Shown: positions 20,862 through 33,842 of the stretch, in pieces | Position numbering within the stretch: the stretch's first letter is position 1 | Layout of the letters: every line of letters begins with the position of its first letter | Notes under the pieces: generated by a model | What the model was told of the DNA's origin: nothing | The model's input: the letters and a program-made list of their open reading frames with translations, nothing else | The model's database searches: none | Source of the DNA: Culex pipiens pallens | Lineage: Eukaryota > Arthropoda > Insecta > Diptera > Culicidae | DNA length: 64,000 nt | Direction of reading: 5' to 3' | NCBI RefSeq assembly: GCF_016801865.2 | Contig: NC_068938.1 | Coordinates: 111,290,141 to 111,354,140, forward strand | Position numbers and translations under genes: made by a program

Positions 20862-21470
20862 TTTGCAAGCAAAGTTCTCTTAAAAAGATGGCTTCGTTTG
20901 TAAAATACAACAAAATTTCAGGTGGGGTTAGTCTTGAAAAGACTGTTTAGGATTTTGGAAAATAACTCAGGTAGTCTTTAAAAAGACTGTGAATTTTGTT
21001 TTGAAATAACTCTGAGCTTAGGTAGTAAAAAATACCGCAGCTCTAGTGTCCGTTCACCACGAAGGTTCGCAAGACACTGATTTGAACAGAATTGTAGGAC
21101 AATGAATCGTTTGATTAAAAACAAATGTTGAAAAGTATAACTTTTCCTAACAACTGCTGAAAAATTCAACTTCAATTCAGTGCTGAAAAGTAAAACTTTT
21201 CAGCATTTGTTTTGAAAAGGGTTACTATTCGATTTTGTGATTTTTGATACAGAAAAGTAGGCTGTTTTGTCGTTCAAGAATGACAGGAAAAGGAAAGAAT
21301 TTCACGACGGAATTGCAAAAAATATTTTATTTCTTTTATTTTGCATTAATAAGCGTTGTACATACAATGTACTCTGAATTATTAACAATCGATTTTATAT
21401 TTTTTTCTATGAAAAGGGACAAAAACTTGAAATAGATTTACAAGGGCCTTATGTTACTATGAAACCATAT

Positions 21471-21732
21471 GGGTAATTCTCTACCAACTCACACGAAATC
21501 GGGAAAAGTTGCCGCAATCCCTCTTCGATTTGCGTGAAATTTTGTCTTAAGAGGTAACTTTTGCCCCTGATTATGAATCTCATGTCTATTTTATGATATA
21601 TCGTGACGGAGGGGCGGTACGACCCCTTCCATTTTTGCACATGCGGAAAAGGACATGTTTTTCAATAATTTCCATCTCATCACCTTTTCAAGAGATGGGG
21701 CAACTGCTGTGTGAATTGACGGAGAATTACCC
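21471..21732. mobile_element. 262-bp MITE related to the large foldback at 36654-43122
   Basis: Ends read GGGTAATTCTCTACCAACTC and CAATTGACGGAGAATTACCC-like, with subterminal GTTGCC/GGCAAC and a shared GGGGCGGTACGACCCC block. The same blocks occur in the arms of the foldback at 36654-43122. It is a short, probably internally deleted relative. Confidence 0.6.
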
Positions 21733-22669
21733 ATTAAGCATAAAAGCTAAGCTAACAAGCTGCAAATTTCAAGTTTTCACGGAAACTATCAAATGAATTC
21801 ATCAAAATTTGCAAGTGTTTCACGGGACTAAAAAAATTAAAATATTCCAGAGAAGAGAACTTGATTTGAATCGTATTTCTTTTTTAATTCTACCTTTAAA
21901 ATGAAATGGTAGTCAAATTGTCATTACGTAAAATTTCTTTAGCATGTTAACCGCTTTCATCCGTTTTCAAAAAGAACAACAAAAAATGACGAAAAAACTT
22001 TTCACCGAACAGTACATGGAAATTCAACTAATTTCAAAATGATTTTATAGGCACGATCCCATTCGTGTTTATAGTGACAAAAATGCTGGAGTTGGTTGCA
22101 TTACTATTTTTACTAACCATTTCAAAGTACCTTTTTGGAAAAATGTAGTTTTTGTCCCATAAATCGCTCCGCTAGGAGACGGTGATTTGCAGAGTAGATT
22201 TCACCATGTGATGATATTATTGTCTAAGCTCAAGTTGCCTAGGAATCGATAATTGGGAATAGAACCAATTCCACCTGAACCAGATTTTCACCACCATGAC
22301 AGCCGTCCATTGTCGGCCGCTCTTATCTCAACCGCGCACCAGGGACAAGGAAAAGGATTTGGAAGACTGGAAGTGTTGTTGCTCCACTTTTTTAAGGGGA
22401 CAAGGGAAAATCTCCACTGTGTCTCCAAGTAAGTTTCGCTTGGAGTGGAATGTTGTTTTTGTCTCTGAAAGTAAGAAAAAAAACTTAATACCAAATGATA
22501 AGCAGTTTTATTTTTTCCGGAGCTAAAAGTATCAAATAATGCATAATACAATTTTAGAGTTACGTGCTTCTGTGAAAAAAAAATTTTTTTTAATAAATCC
22601 CGGAGTGCTACGGATATTTCAAATCTGTGGTTGCAAAACAATTGTTTACACTCGCTTGTACACATTTTT
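21733..22669. other. Trim9: Trim9 upstream intron, no element recognised
   Basis: AT-rich sequence with a small GC-richer patch at 22280-22440. No splice-bounded exon or terminal repeats seen. Confidence 0.35.
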
Positions 22670-23239
22670 GCCCTCCTCACCTCAATGAGGAAAGGCTTTA
22701 AAATCACTCAAAAAATGAACTTCTTTATTTGACCTCCTAGACCCACCTTCACGTATACCTATCGACTCAGAATCAAATTCTGGACAAATGTCTGTGCGTG
22801 TGTCTGGATGTGAGTCCGTGCACCGAAAAATATGCACTCGATTTTCTCCGGACTGGCTGAACCGATTTGGACCGTTTTGGTCTCATTCGATCCGTCTTGA
22901 GGTCCCACAAGACCCTAGTTAATATTATGAAGTTTAGAAAAGTACTTCAAAAGTTATGCTAAAAAAACGATTTTAGCTAAATTTCGGAAGATTGTAAAAA
23001 GGGTGGTTTTTGTAAGAAAACCGGTCATGCTATATATTATTAGAAAGGCATTTAAAAGACCTTTCCAACGCGTTAAAAAGATTGAAGATCTGACAACCGC
23101 ATCAAAAGTTATGAGCACTTAAGTGTTGTTTATAGACTTTTTTGAGGCCGGATCTCAGATAATTTGATAAAAAATAAGTGTTATTTATACACTTTTTTGA
23201 AGATGTGTAGCGTCTTTACTTTATGAATGTGAGGAAGGC
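22670..23239. repeat. dispersed repeat with GCCNTCCTCAC ends
   Basis: Left end GCCCTCCTCACCTCAATGAG, right end GTGAGGAAGGC, giving an 11-bp imperfect inverted repeat. The interior CCACCTTCACGTATACC / ATCGACTCAG recurs at 45348-45377, where a hAT-like element interrupts it. I recall this repeat type as common in mosquito DNA. It is non-coding. Confidence 0.55.
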
Positions 23240-24425
23240 AGCACCGAAAGGTGGATTAAGTAACGTTTTTAATGCAAATTTATATTTTTAGCATACATAT
23301 TTTGTGACTCCCTATTATTCTGGAAAATTTTATGGGGGGGACAGATACATAAAATAAAATTTAAATTGGCCTAACAGAAGTCTTACAATTCTCATTTTGA
23401 GATCATTGATGATTCCAAAACTAAAATATGTTCTTTTTTATTTTGATTTGAATTATTTTTTGCTTCAATTTGGTATTCATAGCACTCATTTCTTATTAAA
23501 TTTTGTAACAATTCTTTTTTTTTTATTTTTTTTTGTATTTCTTTCACATATTAGAGTTCAATTCAACTGTAGAATTCACTTATGAATGCTATTGCTATAA
23601 ACAATAAATATTAAACTATTGAAAGTTATTCGAGTGCTCCACACAATGCCGTCCACAATCACTTTCATTCATCGATAACATCCCTCGCACTGTGCGCACA
23701 CGTAATGAGAAATTAAATCTTTCCGCAATACTAATTGTCACCCCCATTGTTTTCACCGTTTGTTAATTTCCCTAATGGGGTGTGACTGCCATCGTCATCA
23801 ACCACTAATAAAATTAAATCAGAATGCAAACGAACCAAAACCATACAATTTAACTTCTGAATATGTGTCTGGGTATGGAGACTGAACATATCATTAAATT
23901 ATGCACATCATAAAGCATACGACAGTGCCGGTGGTGGTGGCTCCCACTTGTACTGATTATTAGGAAAGAGTGAGTGAAAAACTCACATTGGTAAATCACG
24001 CGACAATCACTGTGGTGAGATAAACAACAATCACGTGTGATTCCCCACCAGCGATAAGAGAGTTCATTGAATGAACATTGTCCCTCTTTTTTCTGTATTG
24101 ATTTGTGGTTGGAATAATTTGGAAATCCAATTCAGCGGTAGCAGTGTCGATGATTGCGACACTTTCGGTAGAGATAGCTGTTGAAACTTGTGTTGTGTTC
24201 GCATTATGAAAGCCATGGTCGTTGAATTATTATAATAATGGGTCATATCAGAACGAGAACCAAATTCGATTATGGTACGATTGTAACAAGCGAGGTGCGG
24301 CCACCCACAATCGTTGCCTGGATGGGTTGTTGATTCGAGGCCTCGTGTTCCGTGTTTCATCCTGGGTTGGATGTCGGTGGAGTAAGTTGATCTTTGTTGG
24401 ATTCAATGGCACACAGAACAAGATT
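23240..24425. other. Trim9: Trim9 upstream intron, unique sequence
   Basis: 23240-23620 is very AT-rich. 23640-24400 has mixed composition with no usable exon signals. Nothing further is supported. Confidence 0.35.
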
Positions 24426-24427
24426 TA

Positions 24428-25920
24428 CAGTATGTCAAAAAAGTATTTACACCCCTTGGGCACTATGCACATTTTGTGATGAAACATGTAAAAAAATTAA
24501 AGTATGACAAGAACCTAGTACTACGTTTTGTTCAGAAACTCATGCCAAACATTTTGCTACAAAAAGCTCATGAAAAGATGATTTCTATAAAAAGTTATAT
24601 AACAAATACTATTACGAAAATAAAAATGGTGCAAAAAAAGTTTGAACACCTTTCGAAAAATTAACATAAATAATGTTATTTGTTGACAAATCACCATAAA
24701 TCCAGTCTCCCAATTCCAAATAGGCATCCTTGACTGATTAAAAGAAGAATTTGGATTGAATATAAAGTTTACTTACTACTTAGTATAAAAGTTTATATAA
24801 CTCTGGAAATTCTATATAAAACTTATCTAAACTTGATTTTGCAAACTTTCAATTCAACTAAATGTCAATATATTACCATAGAATTGCTAAATAAACATTT
24901 TGGAGAGGGTATAACATCGTTTAGGGGGTATTTGTATCGATAGAATAGATTTTTCGTTGGAATTTCGTACCAACCCGGAATTACGTCGTAGGAAAATCCG
25001 CCGGCATCCGAACCGGTCCACGATTCACAAGTCAACCTATGTGGAATCGAAAAGGGCATAAAATTTCCGATCTTTTGATACCCATACATCCAGGTTTTCT
25101 ATAAAACCCACGTTTTTAAATACCTGGGCAAAAAGTAAGTTTGATCCACGAGAACAAAAATTACGAAATTCCATACATTTTTGGAAGGTTGCTCAAACGA
25201 AACCATAACAACGTTTTTGCTTAGGTATTTAAAAACGTGGGTTTTATAGAAAACCTGGATGTATGGGTATCAAAAGATCGGAAATTTTATGCCCTTTCTG
25301 ATGCCACATAGGTTGACTTGTGAATTGTGGACCGGTTCAGATGCCGGCGGATTTTCCGACGACGTAATTCCGGGTTTGTACGAAATTCCAACGAAAAATC
25401 TATTCTGTCGATACAAATACCCCCAAAACGATGTTATACCCACTCCAAAATGTTTATTTAGCAAGTCTATGGTAATATATTGACATTTATTTGAATTAAA
25501 AGTTTGCAAAATTAAGTTTAGATAAGTTTTATATAGAATTTCCAGAGTTATATAAACTTTTATACTAAGTAGTTAGTAAACTTTATATTCAATCCAAATT
25601 ATTTTTTTAATCAGTCAAGGATGCCAATTTGGAGTTGGGAGACAGGATTTATGGTGATTTGTCAACAAATAACATTATTTTTGTTAATTTTTCGAAAGGT
25701 GTACAAACTTTTTTTGCACCTTTTTTATTTTCGTAATAGTATTTGTTATATAACTTTTTATAGAAATCATCTTTTCATGAGCTTTTTGTAGCAAAACGTT
25801 TGGCATGAGTTTCTGAACAAAACGTAGTACTAGGTTCCTGTCAAACTTTAAATTTTTTACATGTTTCATCACAAAATGTGCATAGTGCCCAAGGGGTGTA
25901 AATACTTTTTTGACATACTG
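24428..25920. mobile_element. 1493-bp Tc1/mariner-type foldback element, copy 2
   Basis: Same ends (CAGTATG...CATACTG), TA duplications at 24426-24427 and 25921-25922, and the same 1493-bp length as copy 1. The unique loop (about 25124-25220) is the reverse complement of the loop in copy 1, so the two copies inserted in opposite orientation. The arm frames are again open (minus 24865-25089 and plus 25259-25483, 74 codons each). Arm-specific differences (for example CESW versus CELW, FSYD versus FSDD) track loop orientation, so the arms have not been homogenised within an element. Confidence 0.87.
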
Positions 25921-25922
25921 TA

Positions 25923-27067
25923 CATGATAAATACAAGTATCATGATAATATATCGTCGTGCTCGTACATCTTGCTACTTTTGCGGCTTAGTTGTCATTTA
26001 TTAAAAATAAAATCAATCGCCCATGGTTTTTTAGAGAACTTCCCGATGATTTATCCTCGATGAAATATTCGGATTACGAAGATTGATGTACCAATGCCTC
26101 TGTACTCTCTCAAATCGAAGAGCAAATCCTATATCTGTCTCTAGTAAGAAAAGCAAAACGTGAAAAAATATCAGCTTGACGAGGACATTCTTATTGCAAA
26201 AAAAAAGTAATAATCATCAAAGTAAAATTTCAATGAAATATGTTCACGTATTTCTTCAACTCAAATGATCCAAACGGCCCCAAAAATGCCAAAGAATTCT
26301 TCACCAAACTCATTAGAACCAATATAGCATCGTAAACCTGGTCGCCGGTACGGAATCTGGTACAAACCCGTGTAATAATAACGATCATTGTCGGCCAAGA
26401 ATAAATTGCTTTCGTGATTCGCGGCTGACCAACAAAAGTGGGGGCGCCTCCTCCCCCGATCGTGGGTGGGTGGCTGACCCAACAACAACAACAGCAACAA
26501 CAAAAGAGAACTTCCACCCTTTCTACCGAATCGTTCCGTGTGCTTTTGTCGTGAACAAGTGTATAAGGGTGTATGTGCCACATTTGGGTCAGCTGTAATT
26601 AATGGGAGAACCTTCCTTTTTATTGCGGTGCTTGTGAAACTCGTGAAATCTGCCCAAATTGCTCTCCTGTTCGAATTAGTCATCCAAATATTCACCGTGA
26701 CCGGTCACGGCTGATTTGGCTGGCTGGTCGGCTGCCATGGCCAACGGAGGACATTCCAGGGTTCTCTTTTCCGTCCGTGAGCCGGAAAAAGGGAAAATTC
26801 TTATCATTATTGCCATTTTGTGTATCGTTGAACTTTTAATGGGCAAACTTTTAGGGGTTGTCGCTGCCGATGCCGTGGCAGGAAATAATATTTTTTTCAA
26901 ACTATTTCATTGAAACTCCGGTGAAGTTTTCAGGCACAAGAGGCAGAAGAATGTGCTTCTTTTGAGATGGCCTAAGGAAACGAGCGAGAAGCTGTGCTCT
27001 GGAAAGGAATTGAATATAACTATACAGTTAAGTGGATGAGGCAGGCTCTACGCAAACACTAACAATG
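25923..27067. other. Trim9: Trim9 upstream intron left of the piggyBac element
   Basis: Includes an ACAACA-rich stretch (26478-26502) and a GC-richer segment (26690-26880). No exon with both splice sites and no transposon ends recognised. Confidence 0.35.
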
Positions 27068-27472
27068 TTAACCCGTATAGGCCTGGGTGAAATTGGAATC
27101 ACTAAAATGACCATAACTCAGCGAAAACTCAACCAATTTGCATACTTCTTTATTAGTTGGACTCGTTAGAATGTCTATTTTCCGAAAATGACCCGCAGAA
27201 CCCGGAAATGTTCCGGTGGCCGGAGATATTCCGGTGGGTCACTGGGTCAAATGGGGTCAAAAATGGCAATTTTTGGGACCCGTATAGATTTTCAAACAGA
27301 AATCTTGGAAAAAATACATTTTTTCTTGTTATGATCATTGTTCTACCCACAGACAATGCTAACCATCAATTTTGAACCACCGGAATTGTTCCGGATTGGA
27401 CGGGTAGGTTCCATACCGCGGGGGAACCGGTCAGGGGGCGGCCAATAATACAAATATTTTTATCATGGCAAT

Positions 27473-29131
27473 ATGGGTGTCAAAGTTCACCATTTTCAAA
27501 ATCTAGCTCATCTAGGATCCCCAAAACCATTTTTGGACCGATCTGGCCACTTTGGGACCGGTTCCCGGTACTCCGGCGAATCCCGGAATACGGCAAATTG
27601 CGGAATTATTTCAGAACAATTTTGGACCCAGCAATATGGGTGTCAAAGTACACCATTTTCAGAATCTAGCTCATCTAGGATCTCCAAAACCATTTTTGGA
27701 CCGATCTGGCCACTTTGGGACCGGTTCCCGGTACTCCGGCGAAACCCGGAATACGGCAAATTGCGGAATTATTTCAGAACAATTTTCGACCCAGCAATGT
27801 GGGTGTCAATGTTCACAATTTTCTAAATACAGCTCATCTAGGATCACCAAAACCATTTTTGGACCGATCTGGCCACTTTGGGACCGGTTCCCGGTACTCT
27901 GGCGAAACCCGGAATACGGCAAATTGCGGAATTATTTCAGAACAATTTTCGACCCAGCAATGTGGGTGTCAATGTTCACAATTTTCTAAATACAGCTCAT
28001 CTAGGATCACCAAAACCATTTTTGGACCGATCTGGCCACTTTGGGACCGGTTCCCGGTACTCCGGCGAAACCCGGAATACGGCAAATTGCGGAATTATTT
28101 CAGAACAATTTTGGACCCAGCAATATGGGTGTCAAAGTTCACCATTTTCAAAATCTAGCTCATCTAGGATCCCCAAAACCATTTTTGGACCGATCTGGCC
28201 ACTTTGTGACCGGTTCCCGGTACTCCGGCGAAACCCGGAATACGGCAAATTGCGGAATTATTTCAGACCAATGTTGGACCCAGCAATATGGGTGTCAAAG
28301 TTCACCATTTTCAGAATCTAGCTCATCTAGGATCCCCAAAACCATTTTTGGACCGATCTGGCCACTTTGGGACCGGTTCCCGGTACTCCGGCGAATCCCG
28401 GAATACGGCAAATTGCGGAATTATTTCAGAACAATTTTGGACCCAGCAATATGGGTGTCAAAGTTCACCATTTTCAGAATCTAGCTCATCTAGGATCTCC
28501 AAAACCATTTTTGGACCGATCTGGCCACTTTGGGACCGGTTCCCGGTACTCCGGCGAAACCCGGAATACGGCAAATTGCGGAATTATTTCAGAACAATTT
28601 TCGACCCAGCAATGTGGGTGTCAATGTTCACAATTTTCTAAATACAGCTCATCTAGGATCACCAAAACCATTTTTGGACCGATCTGGCCACTTTGGGACC
28701 GGTTCCCGGTACTCCGGCGAAACCCGGAATACGGCAAATTGCGGAATTCTTTCAGATCAATTTTTGACCCAGCAATATGGGTGTCAAAGTTCACCATTTT
28801 CAAAATCTAGCTCATCTAGGATCTCCAAAACCATTTTTGGACCGATCTGGCCACTTTGGGACCGGTTCCCGGTACTCCGGCGAAACCCGGAATACGGCAA
28901 ATTGCGGAATTATTTCAGAACAATGTTGGACCCAGCAATATGGGTGTCAAAGTTCACCATTTTCAAAATCTAGCTCATCTAGGATCCCCAAAACCATTTT
29001 TGGACCGATCTGGCCACTTTGTGACCGGTTCCCGGTACTCCGGCGATTCCCGGAATACGGCAAATTGCGGAATTATTTCAGAACAATTTTGGACCCAGCA
29101 ATGTGGGTGTCAATGTTCACCATTTTCAAAA
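27473..29131 (+). repeat. left-arm 163-bp tandem array (about 10.2 units)
   Basis: Strict 163-bp period. Each unit contains CACTTTGGGACCGGTTCCCG, CCCGGAATACGGCAAATTGC and GGACCCAGCAATATGGGTG. Unit subtypes are distinguishable by the GATCCCC, ATCTCC or ATCACC variants. Frames of 117-147 codons running through the units are chance open frames. The array lies inside the piggyBac left arm. Confidence 0.95.
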
Positions 29132-29919
29132 TGAACCTGTCAGTTCAATTGTTCAAAATTTGTGTTGAACTGACTTCATTGTTTGTTTACTTTTTTTATA
29201 TTTATTTCATAAGGTTTTACGCCGTGCCTTTATTTGACAGCTCGCGTGCAATGTTTACATGTTCTTCGTTGTCGGTTTCGATGTAAAATGTGGAAAACTT
29301 TGTCTAAAAATGACAACGCTATCCTCGTACAAGCCATGTAGTTGCGCGAGCAGGAAACCTAGCTTATTTGGCGCGAACCTCCAAACCCAACCCAAAGCAA
29401 AATATAAACCTCTTATATGGTGCGAAAATTCTGTTGCGTTGATTGCATCGAACAAAATTGGGTGAGTTGTCGTTAGCGTGTACATTGTGTGGCGCATCAG
29501 CTTTTGACAGGTTGCGCTCGTCGCTTCCCAACCCTGCGGACCAGTATCAGTGTTACCAGAATTAAATCGAAAAAAAAATCTGACAAAACTATCTGGGAAA
29601 ATCTGGCATGCCACTTTCTCATAATTATTGAGCAAAATTGTGTTCAAAAATTGTGCAATTTTACATTTTATTCATTATCGATTACAATATGGATTTTTTA
29701 GCAAAGCCTTTATCTTTATCTGGCAACCTGGCAACTGTTCCATTGACGTCTCTTTGGTAAACGCGTGGCAAGACAGAGAGCAAGAGAAAATTTCTCCTTC
29801 TTTCCGTTTTATGCTTTAGTTCGTTCTCGCTTGCTCTCGACTTGTTCCTTGGTGATGAGGTTTCATTCTAGATTGAGTTCTTGATTGCGTCTGATCAAAG
29901 CATTTTTTTTGACCGAGTG
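29132..29919 (+). promoter_or_regulatory. presumed 5' region of the piggyBac transposase gene
   Basis: Unique sequence between the left array and the first transposase ATG. It should hold the promoter and 5' UTR. I see no decisive TATA box or initiator. The opposing frame at 29255-29647 has no recognised domain. Confidence 0.4.
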
Positions 29920-32900
29920 ATGGATACAGAAAGTGAGAGTGAACTTGATGATTACAATGAATCTTCTGATGCAGCGACAGTTTCCGATCTACCAAGTGAA
30001 GATGATGAATCAAATCAATCTGCAAGGTAATTTTTTGACTAAAAAGTTTTAAAAAATGTGTGAATGAATGTGTGTGTTTTTGTTTTTTCACAGCAGTGGC
30101 ACTTCCGAGAGCGACGAAGATTTCGTCGCGAGGAACGGAGTAAGATGGCGAAAAAAACCGGATAAGAAAGCTTTTCGCGGTGAATTCGACCAGTGTAATC
30201 ATGGGTTGACTGATCATTCGAAGGATTTCAAAACGGCCCAGGACGCATTCGAATTGTTTATGTCAGTCGGTATGCTTGGTATAATGGTGAAATACACCAA
30301 TATGCATGCGAGATCGAAGCGCCGAAAATGGAATGATGTTACGGTACCGGAAATGCGGGCATTCATTGCTGTCCTAATCGGAGCAGGTCGTCTTCATATG
30401 AACGACGTCAACACAAACATCCTTTGGAGTTCAGATGACGTTTGGGCACCAAGGTTCTTCAAGTTGGCTATGGCACGCGATCGGTTCAAGGACATCTTCA
30501 ATTTTTGGCGATTTGATGACCGAAAAACTCGGAAGAGACGTTTCCGAAAATCGAAGAACAAGTTGGAGCCGGTGAGATTGATTTACGACGATTTCGTGAA
30601 ACGTTGCATCCGTAACTACAATCCTGGCAGCAACCTAACGATTGATGAGCGACTGTGCGTGTTTCGGGGTAAGTAAAAATTCAAAAATTTAAAAATTCAA
30701 AAATTCAAAAATTCAAAAATTCAAAAATTCAAAAATTCAAAAATTCAAAAATTCAAAAATTCAAAAATTCAAAAATTCAAAAATTCAAAAATTCAAAAAT
30801 TCAAAAATTCAAAAATTCAAAAATTCAAAAATTCAAAAATTCAAAAATTCAAAAATTCAAAAATTCAAAAATTCAAAAATTCAAAAATTCAAAAATTCAA
30901 AAATTCAAAAATTCAAAAATTCAAAAATTCAAAAATTCAAAAATTCAAAAATTCAAAAATTCAAAAATTCAAAAATTCAAAAATTCAAAAATTCAAAAAT
31001 TCAAAAATTCAAAAATTCAAAAATTCAAAAATTCAAAAATTCAAAAATTCAAAAATTCAAAAATTCAAAAATTCAAAAATTCAAAAATTCAAAAATTCAA
31101 AAATTCAAAAATTCAAAAATTCAAAAATTCAAAAATTCAAAAATTCAAAAATTCAAAAATTCAAAAATCAAAAATTCAAAAATTCAAAAATTCAAAAATT
31201 CAAAAATTCAAAAATTCAAAAATTCAAAAATTCAAAAATTCAAAAATTCAAAAATTCAAAAATTCAAAAATTCAAAAATTCAAAAATTCAAAAATTCAAA
31301 AATTCAAAAATTCAAAAATTCAAAAATTCAAAAATTCAAAAATTCAAAAATTCAAAAATTCAAAAATTCAAAAATTCAAAAATTCAAAAATTCAAAAATT
31401 CAAAAATTCAAAAATTCAAAAATTCAAAAATTCAAAAATTCAAAAATTCAAAAATTTAAAAATTCAAAAATTCAAAAATTCAAAAATACAAAAATTCAAA
31501 AATTCAAAAATTCAAAAATTCAAAAATTCAAAAATTCAAAAATTCAAAAATTCAAAAATTCAAAAATTCAAAAATTCAAAAATTCAAAAATTCAAAAATT
31601 CAAAAATTCAAAAATTCAAAAATTCAAAAATTCAAAAATTCAAAAATTCAAAAATTCAAAAATTCAAAAATTCAAAAAATTCAAAAATTCAAAAATTCAA
31701 AAATTCAAAAATTCAAAAATTCAAAAATTCAAAAATTCAAAAATTCAAAAATTCAAAAATTCAAAAATTCAAAAATTCAAAAATTCAAAAATTCAAAAAT
31801 TCAAAAATTCAAAAATTCAAAAATTCAAAAATTCAAAATTCAAAAATTCAAAAATTCAAAAATTCAAAAATTCAAAAATTCAAAAATTCAAAAATTCAAA
31901 AATTCAAAAATTCAAAAATTCAAAAATTCAAAAATTCAAAAATTCAAAAATTCAAAAATTCAGAAATTCAAAAATTCAAAAATTCAAAAATTCAAAAATT
32001 CAAAAATTCAAAAATTCAAAAATTCAAAAATTCAAAAATTCAAAAATTCAAAAATTCAAAAATTCAAAAATTCAAAAATTCAAAAATTCAAAAATTCAAA
32101 AATTCAAAAATTCAAAAATTCAAAAATTCAAAAATTCAAAAATTTAAAAATTCAAAAATTCAAAAATTCAAAAATACAAAAATTCAAAAATTCAAAAATT
32201 CAAGAATTCAAAAATTCAAAAATTCAAAAATTCAAAAATTCAAAAATTCAAAAATTCAAAAATTCAAAAATTCTAAAATTCAAAAATTCAAAAATTCAAA
32301 AATTCAAAAATTCAAAAATTCAAAAATTCAAAAATTCAAAAATTCAAAAATTCAAAAATTCAAAAATTCAAAAATTCAAAAATTCAAAAATTCAAAAATT
32401 CAAAAATTCAAAAATTAAAAATTCAAAAATTCAAAAATTCAAAAATTCAAAAATTCAAAAATTCAAAAATTCAAAAATTAAAAATTCAAAAATTCAAAAA
32501 TTCAAAAATTCAAAAATTCAAAAATTCAAAAATTCTAAAATTCAAAAATTCAAAAATTCAAAAATTCAAAAATTCAAAAATTCAAAAATTCAAAAATTCA
32601 AAAATTCAAAAATTCAAAAATTCAAAAATTCAAAAATTCAAAAATTCAAAAATTCAAAAATTCAAAAATTCAAAAATTCAAACATTCAAAAATTCAAAAA
32701 TTTAAAAATTTAAAAAAAATGTTTTGTAAAATAGATTGTTTTGTTTCTCCCTCCAGGTAAATGCCCTTTCAGGGTTTACATGAAATCGAAACCAGGCAAA
32801 TATGGCATGAAAGTTTGGTGCTGCTCTTGTGTCCATTGTCAGTACATATGCAACTTGCAGGTGTACACAGGAAAAGTCGACAAAAAACCGGAGAAGGGAC

Positions 32901-33842
32901 AGGGCAAGAGAGTGGTACTGGATCTGATGCAGCCATTTACGGGTCTTTGGAGAGAGGTGACTACAGATAATTTCTTCAGCTCTCTCCAACTCTCCGACGA
33001 CCTGTTCAAGGACAACACCCTTTTCACGGGAACGGTTCGAACGAACAAACCAGATTTGCCGGATAGCTTCGCCAAGTCGGCCAGCCGGGCACCCAACTCG
33101 GTACTGGTCGGCTATAACGGCGTAAGCACCCTGACTTCTTTTATCGACGGACACAAAAAAAAGCCGGCCATTGTACTGACATCAACCCTTACCAAAACCA
33201 CAATCTGCGGCAAAAAACCACCAATCGTGCTTCACTACAACGGGACGAAGGGCGCTGTTGATGCAGGCGATTTCATCACTCGCAAGACGAACTGTGTCCG
33301 AAAGACCAGGGTATGGACGAAGAAACTGGTGATGGAACTCCTGAGCGTCGCCTGCTTGAATGCGAGTTGCCTGTACCGGTTGAAGTACCCGGAGCGGTGC
33401 AAGGGCAAAAGTTGGAGATCAAATTTTCTGCAACAACTGTGCGACCAGCTCATTCAGGAGAACGTACAGGAACGTGTAAAATCTCAAAGGCTGACAAAGG
33501 AGTTACGAGGGCAGCTGAACGCGTTTTCTTCTCGCCAAATGGAAGCGGGCGCAAAACTGTGCAACTGGTGTGGCAAGGAGTCTAGGCCAATCCGTACCTG
33601 TTGTATTTGCGCGGAAGCAGTCTGTAAGCAACACTACACTGAGATGGACCTAAAGTTTTGTAGAGAGTGTAAGAAGCAAGGCCTGAAACCAAAGACGACG
33701 AACACAAAGATAAGTCGAGTTCGGTGCGAGACGTGCAAAGTGGATCGGAAAACTGAAACGAAATGTGCTCATTGTGAGACTGCCATCTGTGGCGTATGCG
33801 GAAAGTCAGCCAAAGTAATGTTGTGCGAAAAATGTTCAAAAG

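Larger units (their letters stand above)
16586..21080 (-). mobile_element. full-length Jockey-clade (Juan-like) LINE
   Basis: Minus-strand element of about 4495 bp. Its 5' end (TCAGTGTCTTGCGAACC in element sense) lies at 21080. It has a 5' UTR of about 220 bp, overlapping ORF1 and ORF2, and a 3' poly(A) tail (T run at 16586-16600). A perfect 14-bp duplication TTTGAACAGAATTG flanks it (16572-16585 and 21081-21094). Both frames are uninterrupted, so it is potentially autonomous and recently inserted. The protein motifs place it in the Jockey clade; resemblance to the mosquito Juan family is recalled, not searched. Confidence 0.92.

Noticed and set aside
27473..29286. Overlapping 117-169 codon frames (MGPVPGTP...)
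   Set aside because: They repeat with the 163-bp piggyBac arm unit and shift frame each unit. They are products of the array, not proteins.
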